NCBI GenBank assembly: GCA_965233665.1
Contig: CBDDTG010000022.1
Coordinates: 48,973-112,972, forward strand
DNA: 64,000 nucleotides
Origin: Bacterioplanes sp965233665
GTDB lineage: Bacteria > Pseudomonadota > Gammaproteobacteria > Pseudomonadales > Oceanobacteraceae
Reading direction: 5' to 3'
The position numbers and the translations under genes are program-made. Shown here piece by piece: positions 8,343 through 15,430 of the stretch (the stretch's first letter is position 1; the number at the start of each line of letters is the position of its first letter). The notes below the pieces were generated by a model. It was not told the DNA's origin and did no database searches. It was given only the letters and a program-made list of their open reading frames with translations.

Positions 8343-8744
8343 ATGAGCATGATGGAACGCTTCCCCAACTATTTTACCGACTGGTGGCACGCCGAAAACC
8401 GTTCACCAGAGGAGCTAAATGCCGAGATGGTGAGCGAGCGGTTAACAGCGCTCAGCTCTGCTGACGATGAGCTGGCGCTGTTGCAAAGCGTGAGCACAGA
8501 GCAGCAAATGCAACACATCAATTTGTATCTGCATTACGTGCTAAAAGCTGAAAGCCCCACGCTGGTTTTGCAGCAATTAGCACCAGCGGTATACGAGCTA
8601 TACAAGTTAAACATTCAGCGCTTCAACCCCAATAAAGGCGCCGTGGCCGAATACCTCACCAGCCATATCAACGACATCGCCGTGGAGTTAAACGACATCA
8701 ATCGTGAATTTGTTAACTACCATCGTCGCCAAGCAAAGCGTTAA
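8343..8744 (+). CDS. Small acidic helical protein of unknown function
   Basis: 133 aa, directly behind the second Imm49 copy with only one base between the stop and the ATG, so it is almost certainly in the same transcript. The sequence is helical, with many Glu and Leu, and has no signal peptide, membrane segment or known motif. Its place in the cluster suggests a related role, perhaps a third protective or accessory protein, but this is inference. Confidence 0.7.
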   Translation: MSMMERFPNYFTDWWHAENRSPEELNAEMVSERLTALSSADDELALLQSVSTEQQMQHINLYLHYVLKAESPTLVLQQLAPAVYELYKLNIQRFNPNKGAVAEYLTSHINDIAVELNDINREFVNYHRRQAKR

Positions 8745-8997
8745 TAGCAGATCGGACAAGAGACAAAAGCACGGTATACGCACAACCAACCATAGGTTAA
8801 GGCACCTCGATTTACCAGCAGCTGTCACGCCTTCCAAATAAGGGAGACAGCCTCTTTCCCCACTCTCAGCGGCCCACACCTAACGGAGCATGCTTAGCGG
8901 ATCATGCCCAATCGAACCCTGGCATCTAACGCTTGCTTTGAACATTGGTTCGTATATAAACTAATTTAGTTCGCTAGCAAACCAAACAAGGAACTTT

Positions 8998-9411
8998 GTG
9001 GATCGTCGTCTGTTTTTCTTGCTGAACATGGCTCAGCACCGCTTGTACAGCCATGTGGATCGCGCCTGTGAAGAGGCGCTTGGCGTCAGTGCTGCGCAAC
9101 TGGCGGCCTTGATGTACATCGGCCAGTCGCCTGGTTGTGCGCACACAGACGTCGGCTGTGCATTGCAACTGAAGAAACCTGCCGTGACGGGTTTACTGCA
9201 ACGCATGGAACGCAACGGCTTGATCGAACGACGACAAAGCGAGCAAGACGCACGCCGCAGTGAACTTTACGCGACCTCCGCTGGTTTAGCGAAAAGTAAG
9301 GAAGCCAAACCGTATTTGCAGGAACTGAACAGCATCTTCACCAGCGAGTTTGAGCCGGAAGAAATCGATACCGTTTTGCGCTTTCTAAATTTTATTATGC
9401 AGCGATTTTGA
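8998..9411 (+). CDS. MarR family transcriptional regulator
   Basis: 137 aa with the typical MarR winged helix: recognition region LGVSAAQLAALMYIGQSP, then the HTH segment QLKKPAVTGLLQRMERNGLIERR and the wing with DARRSELYATSAG. The GTG start at 8998 is preceded by AAGGAAC. It lies 98 bp upstream of an alpha/beta hydrolase gene in the same direction and probably controls it and itself, as MarR proteins often do in response to small phenolic or lipophilic ligands. Confidence 0.92.
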   Translation: MDRRLFFLLNMAQHRLYSHVDRACEEALGVSAAQLAALMYIGQSPGCAHTDVGCALQLKKPAVTGLLQRMERNGLIERRQSEQDARRSELYATSAGLAKSKEAKPYLQELNSIFTSEFEPEEIDTVLRFLNFIMQRF

Positions 9412-9509
9412 TTTACCCACGGCCCCTAGTAACGCGCAGCGCAGAGGCTTATAAAAAAAGTGCTTTGATGCGCTCAAGTCGTTTTTGCAAAATAGTCTGA
9501 GGTAACAAC

Positions 9510-10379
9510 ATGAAAGAGAAAATCGATATCGCCACGGCTGCCGGGCACTCCATTGTTGCCCATGTTTTTGCAACACAGCAAACATCGCAAGGCGTTTGCA
9601 TCATTGCACCGGCCACGGGCGTCGCACAGTATTTATACGACGATTTTGCTCACTGGTTGACCCAGCAAGGTTACCACGTGATTACCTTTGATTATGACGG
9701 TATGGGACTGTCGGTAAATGGCCATGTCAAACACTGCCGCAGCGATAAACTTAGCTGGGCCAAGTACGACTGCCCTGCCGTGATCGACTACGCACAACAG
9801 CAGTTTCCGCAACAAAAATTGATCTGGTTTGGTCACAGCGTGGGTGGGCATATGTTGGGCATGATGGAAAATAGCTATACTAATCGCCTGGATAAAATCA
9901 TCACCGTCGCCTCAGGGACAGGCACCTGGTGGTATAACGCCGCTCCCACCAAACGCGTCGCTTGGTTTTTGTGGTACGTACTGGTGCCCGTGCTGGTGCC
10001 TATTTTTGGCTACTTTCCTGGCAGCAAGATCAACATCATGTGTGACATGCCTAAAGGCGTGATTATGCAGTGGCGCCGCTGGTGCCTGCATAAAGACTAC
10101 GCCATTGGCAAAGAAGGCGATTGGCTGCGTCAGCGCTTCGCCGGCGTTCGAACTCCTATGACCGTTGTATCATTTAGCGACGATGACATGATGTCGCCGA
10201 AGAACATTAAGCGCCTGCACCTTAGTTTTTCTCAAGCACCACAAACCCACGTTCATATTCATCCACAAGACATTCAGCAAAAGTCCATTCGCCATATTGG
10301 CTGGCACAAACAGCGTTATCAACAGCTTTGGGAAAACTACTTTGCTCCTGCGCTGTCGGCTGATAGCACACCTCACTGA
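9510..10379 (+). CDS. Alpha/beta hydrolase (serine aminopeptidase S33-like)
   Basis: 289 aa alpha/beta-hydrolase fold. The nucleophile elbow is GHSVGGH, with Ser near residue 111. An FDYDGMGLS segment lies before it, and the acid and histidine are most likely in SFSDDDMMS and IRHIGWH near the C-terminus. No signal peptide. It resembles the COG4757-type predicted hydrolases, for which substrates are unknown. The MarR gene immediately upstream suggests inducible expression by a lipophilic compound. Confidence 0.88.
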   Translation: MKEKIDIATAAGHSIVAHVFATQQTSQGVCIIAPATGVAQYLYDDFAHWLTQQGYHVITFDYDGMGLSVNGHVKHCRSDKLSWAKYDCPAVIDYAQQQFPQQKLIWFGHSVGGHMLGMMENSYTNRLDKIITVASGTGTWWYNAAPTKRVAWFLWYVLVPVLVPIFGYFPGSKINIMCDMPKGVIMQWRRWCLHKDYAIGKEGDWLRQRFAGVRTPMTVVSFSDDDMMSPKNIKRLHLSFSQAPQTHVHIHPQDIQQKSIRHIGWHKQRYQQLWENYFAPALSADSTPH

Positions 10380-10534
10380 CTCCTCTTCCCCGGGATATGG
10401 CGCAGCATAGTGGCGATGGTTTAGTGACGTGCCCGGGTTTAAACCTTCATTGCTTTAATATTCGAAAATATTTAGCTTTGTTAAGCCCACAACAGCGTGA
10501 TCGAATCAGTGTCTAGTTTTCTCGCTCTGTCATA

Positions 10535-11002
10535 TTAGCGGTATTGAGCTGAGGTAATAAACTGATTCATCGATTCACACCAAACAATCACGCTGTTGTA
10601 ACGCTCTAAATCGATTGCATCAAAACGCACATCAAAACCGTCAAAGCTGCGCACATCACCGGCGTTTAGCATGCGCTCTTTTAAGCGCAAGAAATCGGCC
10701 TCGGTTTCGACAAACTCGGGCGAGAAATACAAGCGATAATCTGGCCCTGGCGACAGTGCCCCCTGAAACGAAACAAAATCACGCCCAACCAGCACCTCAC
10801 CCTGGCCGCGATGCAGCCAGTCGCTGTCCTGGCGCTGATGATCAAATGCCGTGCGATACACCACCTGCTGCTCACGTTGCTGCCAAAGCGCTGCACTCGG
10901 AGGTGCTTCGGCAATCAAAATCGGCAGGGTATAAATGCCCGCAGCAAAGGCGAATACCGCCACTAGGCCATGACTCAACAACAGTGCTATCAGTTTTTTC
11001 AA
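10535..11002 (-). CDS. Membrane-anchored DM13 domain protein
   Basis: 155 aa. An N-terminal hydrophobic helix (residues 4-25) anchors or exports the protein. The rest matches the DM13 domain: HRGQGEVLVGRDFVSFQGAL, SPGPDYRLYFSP, and the signature end YNSVIVWCESMNQFITSAQY, whose cysteine is nearly invariant in the family. DM13 domains are proposed to act in redox or electron-transfer processes. No partner gene is adjacent. Confidence 0.88.
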   Translation of the reverse strand: MKKLIALLLSHGLVAVFAFAAGIYTLPILIAEAPPSAALWQQREQQVVYRTAFDHQRQDSDWLHRGQGEVLVGRDFVSFQGALSPGPDYRLYFSPEFVETEADFLRLKERMLNAGDVRSFDGFDVRFDAIDLERYNSVIVWCESMNQFITSAQYR

Positions 11003-11191
11003 CGCGTTTGCCTCTCAATCAATCAGTGCAGCAAGACTAGTCGCTGCTGCGAACGAATCCTTACATCTGGCGAGACAAACTCACTGTCTAATTCGCTGCC
11101 TGCTCTTGATCATCACTGCAACTCAAATGGTTTGGTCAGCTGCTGGTCATAGAGCCCAAAGCAACATGTTGTTGATTCGTACCGATCTGAG

Positions 11192-11917
11192 CTAGTCGTA
11201 GGCGCGCAAGAACTGATACTGCTCATTGCCTGGTACGGGCACGTACAAGGCTGTCGGTCTACCGCGCCCTCCTTCTGGCACCCCTTCTCCGACTTCTTGC
11301 AGTACACCGGCGTTACTGATGCGGCGGCGAAAGGACTTTTTCTCCAGCGATTTTTCCATCAATAACTCAAACGCACTCTGCAGTTGAGTCAGTGAAAAAG
11401 GCGCCTGCAACACATGCAGTGGCAGTAAGGTGTAGGCGGTTTTGTACTTCAGCCGCTCACGTGCAAGCTCTAGTAAATGCTGGTGATCAAACGCCAGCGC
11501 AATTGACGCCACCTCCTGCCAACTAACCCATTCGGCATCGCTGACAGAGTCGATAAATTCAGCTGTTGGTGCATAAGGAATCAAAGCCATATATAAGGTC
11601 GTGACCGACCAGCCACGTGGATCACGTTGATCATTCCCCACCGTGATCACTTGCTCAAGCCAAGGCGCCTCAATACCGGTTTTGCTCAGCAACTTGCGCT
11701 TGGCAGTAATATCAATATTGGCATCTTCCTGCAGATCCACGAAGCCGCCCGGCAATGCCCAGCAAGACTGGTAGGGAAAAGCGGCGCGTTTTACTAGCAA
11801 CACCTTCAACTGCCCTTGGTGCAAAGTAAACAGTGCCACATCCACCGAGAACAAGGGAGTCGGATAACGCTCTTGCTGATAGTTAGACAAATACTGCTGT
11901 TCTGAGTGATCACTCAT
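11192..11917 (-). CDS. nrtR: NrtR-type Nudix-related transcriptional regulator of NAD metabolism
   Basis: 241 aa: an N-terminal Nudix-fold domain followed by a C-terminal winged helix (about residues 160-240) that ends in GRGRPTALY. The Nudix box keeps the glycine and first glutamate (GGFVDLQED) but the catalytic REUxEE part reads KRKLLSKTG, so the hydrolase is dead. That is typical of NrtR, which binds ADP-ribose or related NAD products as effector. The start at 11917 is preceded by TTGGAG. It is divergent from nadM-nudix, and a palindromic operator lies 66-84 bp upstream of its start, so autoregulation is likely. Confidence 0.93.
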   Translation of the reverse strand: MSDHSEQQYLSNYQQERYPTPLFSVDVALFTLHQGQLKVLLVKRAAFPYQSCWALPGGFVDLQEDANIDITAKRKLLSKTGIEAPWLEQVITVGNDQRDPRGWSVTTLYMALIPYAPTAEFIDSVSDAEWVSWQEVASIALAFDHQHLLELARERLKYKTAYTLLPLHVLQAPFSLTQLQSAFELLMEKSLEKKSFRRRISNAGVLQEVGEGVPEGGRGRPTALYVPVPGNEQYQFLRAYD

Positions 11918-11975
11918 GGGCAAACTCCAAGGGACAAACACTGCGTTGTCTACAGGTGTGCAAATACAACGCTCA

Positions 11976-12005
11976 TTGACTTTATTGGCATATAGCCAAT
12001 ATATT
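11976..12005 (+). promoter_or_regulatory. nadM promoter with NrtR operator candidate
   Basis: A -35 box TTGACT (11976-11981) and a -10 box TATATT (12000-12005) with an 18-bp spacer face nadM. The spacer is filled by a perfect palindrome with 7-bp arms and 5-bp centre, TATTGGC-ATATA-GCCAATA (11983-12001). A bound repressor here would block RNA polymerase. The same architecture recurs before nadV, which supports it as the local NrtR site. Confidence 0.8.
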
Positions 12006-12068
12006 ATCAAGCCAAGCAAAGGTGGGACAGACCTACCTTACACCCGCCCACAGCAAGGAGTTTGCTGC

Positions 12069-13112
12069 ATGCATAAAGATATCGATTTTGCGGTATTTAT
12101 TGGCCGCTTCCAACCCTTTCACCGCGGTCACCTAGAGGTGGTGAAGCAGGGATTACAGCAAGCCAACAAGCTAATCATTTTAATTGGCTCAGCCTGGCAA
12201 GCGCGAAGCCCACGCAATCCATGGACGCACGATGAGCGCGAGCAAATGATTCGTGCTTGCCTGAGTGATGCAGACAACCAGCGCCTGATCTGTTTGCCAT
12301 TAATGGATGTGCCTTACAACGACGAGCTGTGGGTACGTAACGTGCAAACTACCGTCGCTGGCTTGGTCACCGCTCATCACACCACTCCTCATAAAACCCC
12401 CAAAGTAGCGTTGATTGGTCATAAAAAAGATCACAGCGGCTTTTACTTAAATTTGTTTCCACAGTGGCAGAACATTGCGGTCGATAATATTGCCAACATC
12501 AGTGCAACGCCCATCCGCCAGCATTTCTTTGCCGCATCCACAACAGCCAAAGACATCGCTGAGCTGCCCTCGGCAGTGCAGCATTGGCTCACCCAGTTTG
12601 CCGACTCAGCGCCTGGCTATCAGCACATTGCTGAAGAAATTGCCTTTGTGCAGCGCTATCAACAAGCTTGGCAAGCGGCACCCTATGCACCGACTTTCGT
12701 CACTGTGGACGCCGTTGTTGTGCAGTCTGGCCATGTGTTGCTGGTAGAGCGGAGAGCCAACCCAGGCAAAGGGTTATGGGCATTGCCTGGCGGTTTTGTC
12801 GATCACCATGAGCGCTTGCAGGATGCTTGCCTGCGTGAGCTGCGAGAGGAAACCCGCTTAAAAGTACCGGCTCCGGTATTGAAAGGTTCGATTTCTCGCC
12901 AAGCGGTATTCGATGACCCTTATCGATCTGCTCGTGGGCGCACCATTACTCACGCTTTTCTGATCGAACTGGAACCGAGCTCCAGCTTGCCAAAAGTGAA
13001 AGGTGGCGATGATGCACGCTCGGCCAACTGGGTGCCACTGGGAGATTTAAGCCCCCAGGATATGTTTGAGGATCACTACTTCGTGATTCAGCACATGCTG
13101 GGCAGCGGCTAG
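12069..13112 (+). CDS. nadM: Bifunctional NMN adenylyltransferase (NadM type)/Nudix hydrolase
   Basis: 347 aa. The N-terminal half is a nucleotidyltransferase with GRFQPFHRGH near residue 12, joining NMN and ATP to form NAD+. The C-terminal half (from about residue 215) is an ADP-ribose-pyrophosphatase-type Nudix domain with an intact box: GGFVDHHERLQDACL followed by RELREETRL. The start at 12069 follows AAGGAG; a longer frame from 11916 would run through the promoter and operator, so it is rejected. Together with NadV downstream it makes a two-step nicotinamide-to-NAD+ pathway, with the Nudix part recycling ADP-ribose. Confidence 0.96.
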   Translation: MHKDIDFAVFIGRFQPFHRGHLEVVKQGLQQANKLIILIGSAWQARSPRNPWTHDEREQMIRACLSDADNQRLICLPLMDVPYNDELWVRNVQTTVAGLVTAHHTTPHKTPKVALIGHKKDHSGFYLNLFPQWQNIAVDNIANISATPIRQHFFAASTTAKDIAELPSAVQHWLTQFADSAPGYQHIAEEIAFVQRYQQAWQAAPYAPTFVTVDAVVVQSGHVLLVERRANPGKGLWALPGGFVDHHERLQDACLRELREETRLKVPAPVLKGSISRQAVFDDPYRSARGRTITHAFLIELEPSSSLPKVKGGDDARSANWVPLGDLSPQDMFEDHYFVIQHMLGSG

Positions 13113-13149
13113 CGTCTTTGCTGATTAGCTGTTATTAGACGAACCATAC

Positions 13150-13178
13150 TTGACAACTTAGTGGCCTTTAGCCACTAT
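13150..13178 (+). promoter_or_regulatory. nadV promoter with second NrtR operator candidate
   Basis: A consensus -35 TTGACA (13150-13155) with CACTAT (13173-13178) 17 bp further on forms a promoter for nadV. Between and overlapping them is the palindrome TAGTGGC-CTTTA-GCCACTA (13159-13177). It has the same arm length, the same spacer length and the same TAnTGGC core as the site before nadM. The two genes therefore probably share one regulator. Confidence 0.8.
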
Positions 13179-13267
13179 AAGGAAAGAGCAGCGGGAACCG
13201 CTGCTCAACATAGCAACAGCGCCGGATAGACCAGCGCTGTGAAACAACCGACTGGAGGACCTCCGTC

Positions 13268-14656
13268 ATGACAAACGTATTGTTAAACACCGATTCCTAT
13301 AAGACCTCACACTATGCTCAATACCCGGCTAATGCAGAGTTCATTTCTAGCTACATAGAGTCGCGCGGTGGCGTTTATCCGCATACAGTATTTTTTGGCT
13401 TGCAAGCCTTTATCAAACAGTACCTAAGCCAACCTTTTTCTCAGCAAGATATTGATCAGGCAGACACTTTGCTGAGCGCTCATGGTGTGCCCTTTAATCG
13501 CTCCGGTTGGCAATACATTCTTGATCATTATGACGGTTTTCTGCCGCTGGAAATCCAGGCTGTTGCGGAAGGCACCTGCCTGCCAACCGGTCATGTCATG
13601 CTGCAGGTACAAAACACTGACCCTCACTGTGCTTGGTTAACCAGCTACATCGAAACAGCATTGTTGCGCGCCATCTGGTACCCCACCACGGTCGCCACTG
13701 TGTCGCACGCATGTAAAAGTATTATTGCGCGCTATCTCGAAGACACCGCCGACAGCAGCGATAATCTGCCATTTAAATTGCACGATTTTGGCGCCCGCGG
13801 TGTCAGCTCCGAAGAAAGTGCCGCCCTGGGAGGTGCGGCACACTTGGTGAATTTTATGGGTACAGATACCTTGTCTGGTGTATTGGCAGCATCTCGCTTT
13901 TATGGCGCGACGATGGCGGGATTCTCGATTCCGGCGGCGGAGCACAGCACCATCACCAGCTGGGGCAAAGACGGCGAGTGCGCCGCTTACGCCAACATGA
14001 TCGAACAGTTCGGCGGCGAAGGGCGACTCGTGGCCGTCGTTAGTGATTCTTACGACCTGTGGCATGCCATTGACCATATTTGGGGCCAACAACTGAAGAG
14101 CCAGGTTGAGTCCATGGGCGGCACGCTGGTCATTCGCCCCGACTCCGGTGATCCCGTTGCGGTGGTGTGTGAAGCCATCGAGCGTTTAATGGCGACTTTC
14201 GGAAGTTATACCAACCGCAAAGGCTATCGCATGCTGCCTGACTGCGTGCGCCTGATTCAAGGCGATGGCATCAGTGTTGAATCCATCGAAGAAATTCTGG
14301 CAGCGCTAAAAGCTCGTGCCATTAGCGCAGACAATATCGCCTTTGGTATGGGCGGTGAATTACTGCAGAAGGTCAATCGCGACACGCAAAAGTTTGCCAT
14401 GAAAGCCTCGGCAATACGCATCGCTGGCCAGTGGCATGATATCTACAAAGACCCGGCCACTGACCCAGGCAAACGCTCCAAACGTGGAAGGTTAGCGCTG
14501 ATAAAAACCGCCGCAGGGTACAAAACCATTCGCGAAGATTCCCTCGGCAGTGACAGCAACCTACTGCAAACGGTGTTCCGTAACGGTGACTTGCTGCAAG
14601 ACTGGTCCTTTGAGCAAGTACGCAGCAGAGCCGAACAAGGCGCTAACGCGAGCTGA
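13268..14656 (+). CDS. nadV: Nicotinamide phosphoribosyltransferase
   Basis: 462 aa, colinear with the NAMPT/NadV family. It condenses nicotinamide with PRPP to give NMN. Family blocks visible include LLNTDSYKTSHYAQYP at the N-terminus, FKLHDFGARGVSSEESAALGG, the PAAEHSTITSWG segment, VIRPDSGDP for PRPP binding and RLIQGDGIS. Start ATG at 13268 with a GGAGGAC ribosome-binding site. It is 155 bp downstream of nadM-nudix and has its own promoter/operator, so it can be transcribed both with and independently of nadM. Confidence 0.97.
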   Translation: MTNVLLNTDSYKTSHYAQYPANAEFISSYIESRGGVYPHTVFFGLQAFIKQYLSQPFSQQDIDQADTLLSAHGVPFNRSGWQYILDHYDGFLPLEIQAVAEGTCLPTGHVMLQVQNTDPHCAWLTSYIETALLRAIWYPTTVATVSHACKSIIARYLEDTADSSDNLPFKLHDFGARGVSSEESAALGGAAHLVNFMGTDTLSGVLAASRFYGATMAGFSIPAAEHSTITSWGKDGECAAYANMIEQFGGEGRLVAVVSDSYDLWHAIDHIWGQQLKSQVESMGGTLVIRPDSGDPVAVVCEAIERLMATFGSYTNRKGYRMLPDCVRLIQGDGISVESIEEILAALKARAISADNIAFGMGGELLQKVNRDTQKFAMKASAIRIAGQWHDIYKDPATDPGKRSKRGRLALIKTAAGYKTIREDSLGSDSNLLQTVFRNGDLLQDWSFEQVRSRAEQGANAS

Positions 14657-14717
14657 TATCAGCATTGGCAATTACACCGTCAGTTGGTAACAATGGCAGC
14701 ATATTCACGGCAAGCCG

Positions 14718-15392
14718 ATGTTTATGCTGCGTATTAATCAACTGAATAAAAGTTTTGATCAGCCCGACGGCAAGGTCAGTGTGTTGCAGCAAGCATCGCT
14801 GCAGCTGGAAGCTGGCCAATCGGCGGCGCTGCTGGGCGAAAGCGGCAGCGGTAAAAGCACACTATTGCACTTAATTGCTGGTTTAGATCGAGCCGATGGC
14901 GGTGAAATCTGGCTGCAACAACAGCCATTACATCAGTTTAGTGATAAGCAATTTAATCAATTGCGCCGCACTCAACTGAGCCTGATTTTTCAGCAATATC
15001 ATCTGGTCCCGACCCTCACTGTGTTCGATAACGTGTCTCTGCAAGCGCGTTTAAGCGGCCACCTTGACGACGACTTTCGCCAGCACCTCATTGCAACACT
15101 TGGTTTAGAGCCGCTACTCAAACGCTTGCCGCAACAGCTGTCCGGAGGTCAACAACAGCGCGTGGCCATCGCCCGCAGCCTGCTGCACCGCCCTGCTTTG
15201 GTATTGGCCGATGAACCCACCGGCAACCTGGATGAAAACACCAGCCAGCAAGTGATGCAGCTGCTCAGTCAGCTGGTGCGCGATAACGGCAGCAGTTTGC
15301 TGATGGTCACCCACAGCCCCGCCATGGCCGCCTATTGCGACCACAGCTGGCGCCTGCAGCATGGCCGTTTAGACTCCGAGCCATCAGCGTGA
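14718..15392 (+). CDS. ABC transporter ATP-binding subunit (AttE/LolD-like)
   Basis: 224 aa ATPase of the MacB/LolD/FtsE group. Walker A GESGSGKST near residue 42, Q-loop LSLIFQQYHLV, signature LSGGQQQRVAIARSL near 143, Walker B VLADEPTGNLDE, H-loop VTHSP. It is followed by an FtsX-type permease and a CrtC/AttH-type lipocalin-like protein, the gene order of AttEFGH systems. A second ATG at 14724 is an equally possible start. The role is probably extraction or export of a lipophilic or envelope molecule. The substrate is unknown. Confidence 0.92.
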   Translation: MFMLRINQLNKSFDQPDGKVSVLQQASLQLEAGQSAALLGESGSGKSTLLHLIAGLDRADGGEIWLQQQPLHQFSDKQFNQLRRTQLSLIFQQYHLVPTLTVFDNVSLQARLSGHLDDDFRQHLIATLGLEPLLKRLPQQLSGGQQQRVAIARSLLHRPALVLADEPTGNLDENTSQQVMQLLSQLVRDNGSSLLMVTHSPAMAAYCDHSWRLQHGRLDSEPSA

Positions 15393-15430
15393 AGCCGTTT
15401 TTATGAGGTCAGGGTTATGAGATCGCTTCT

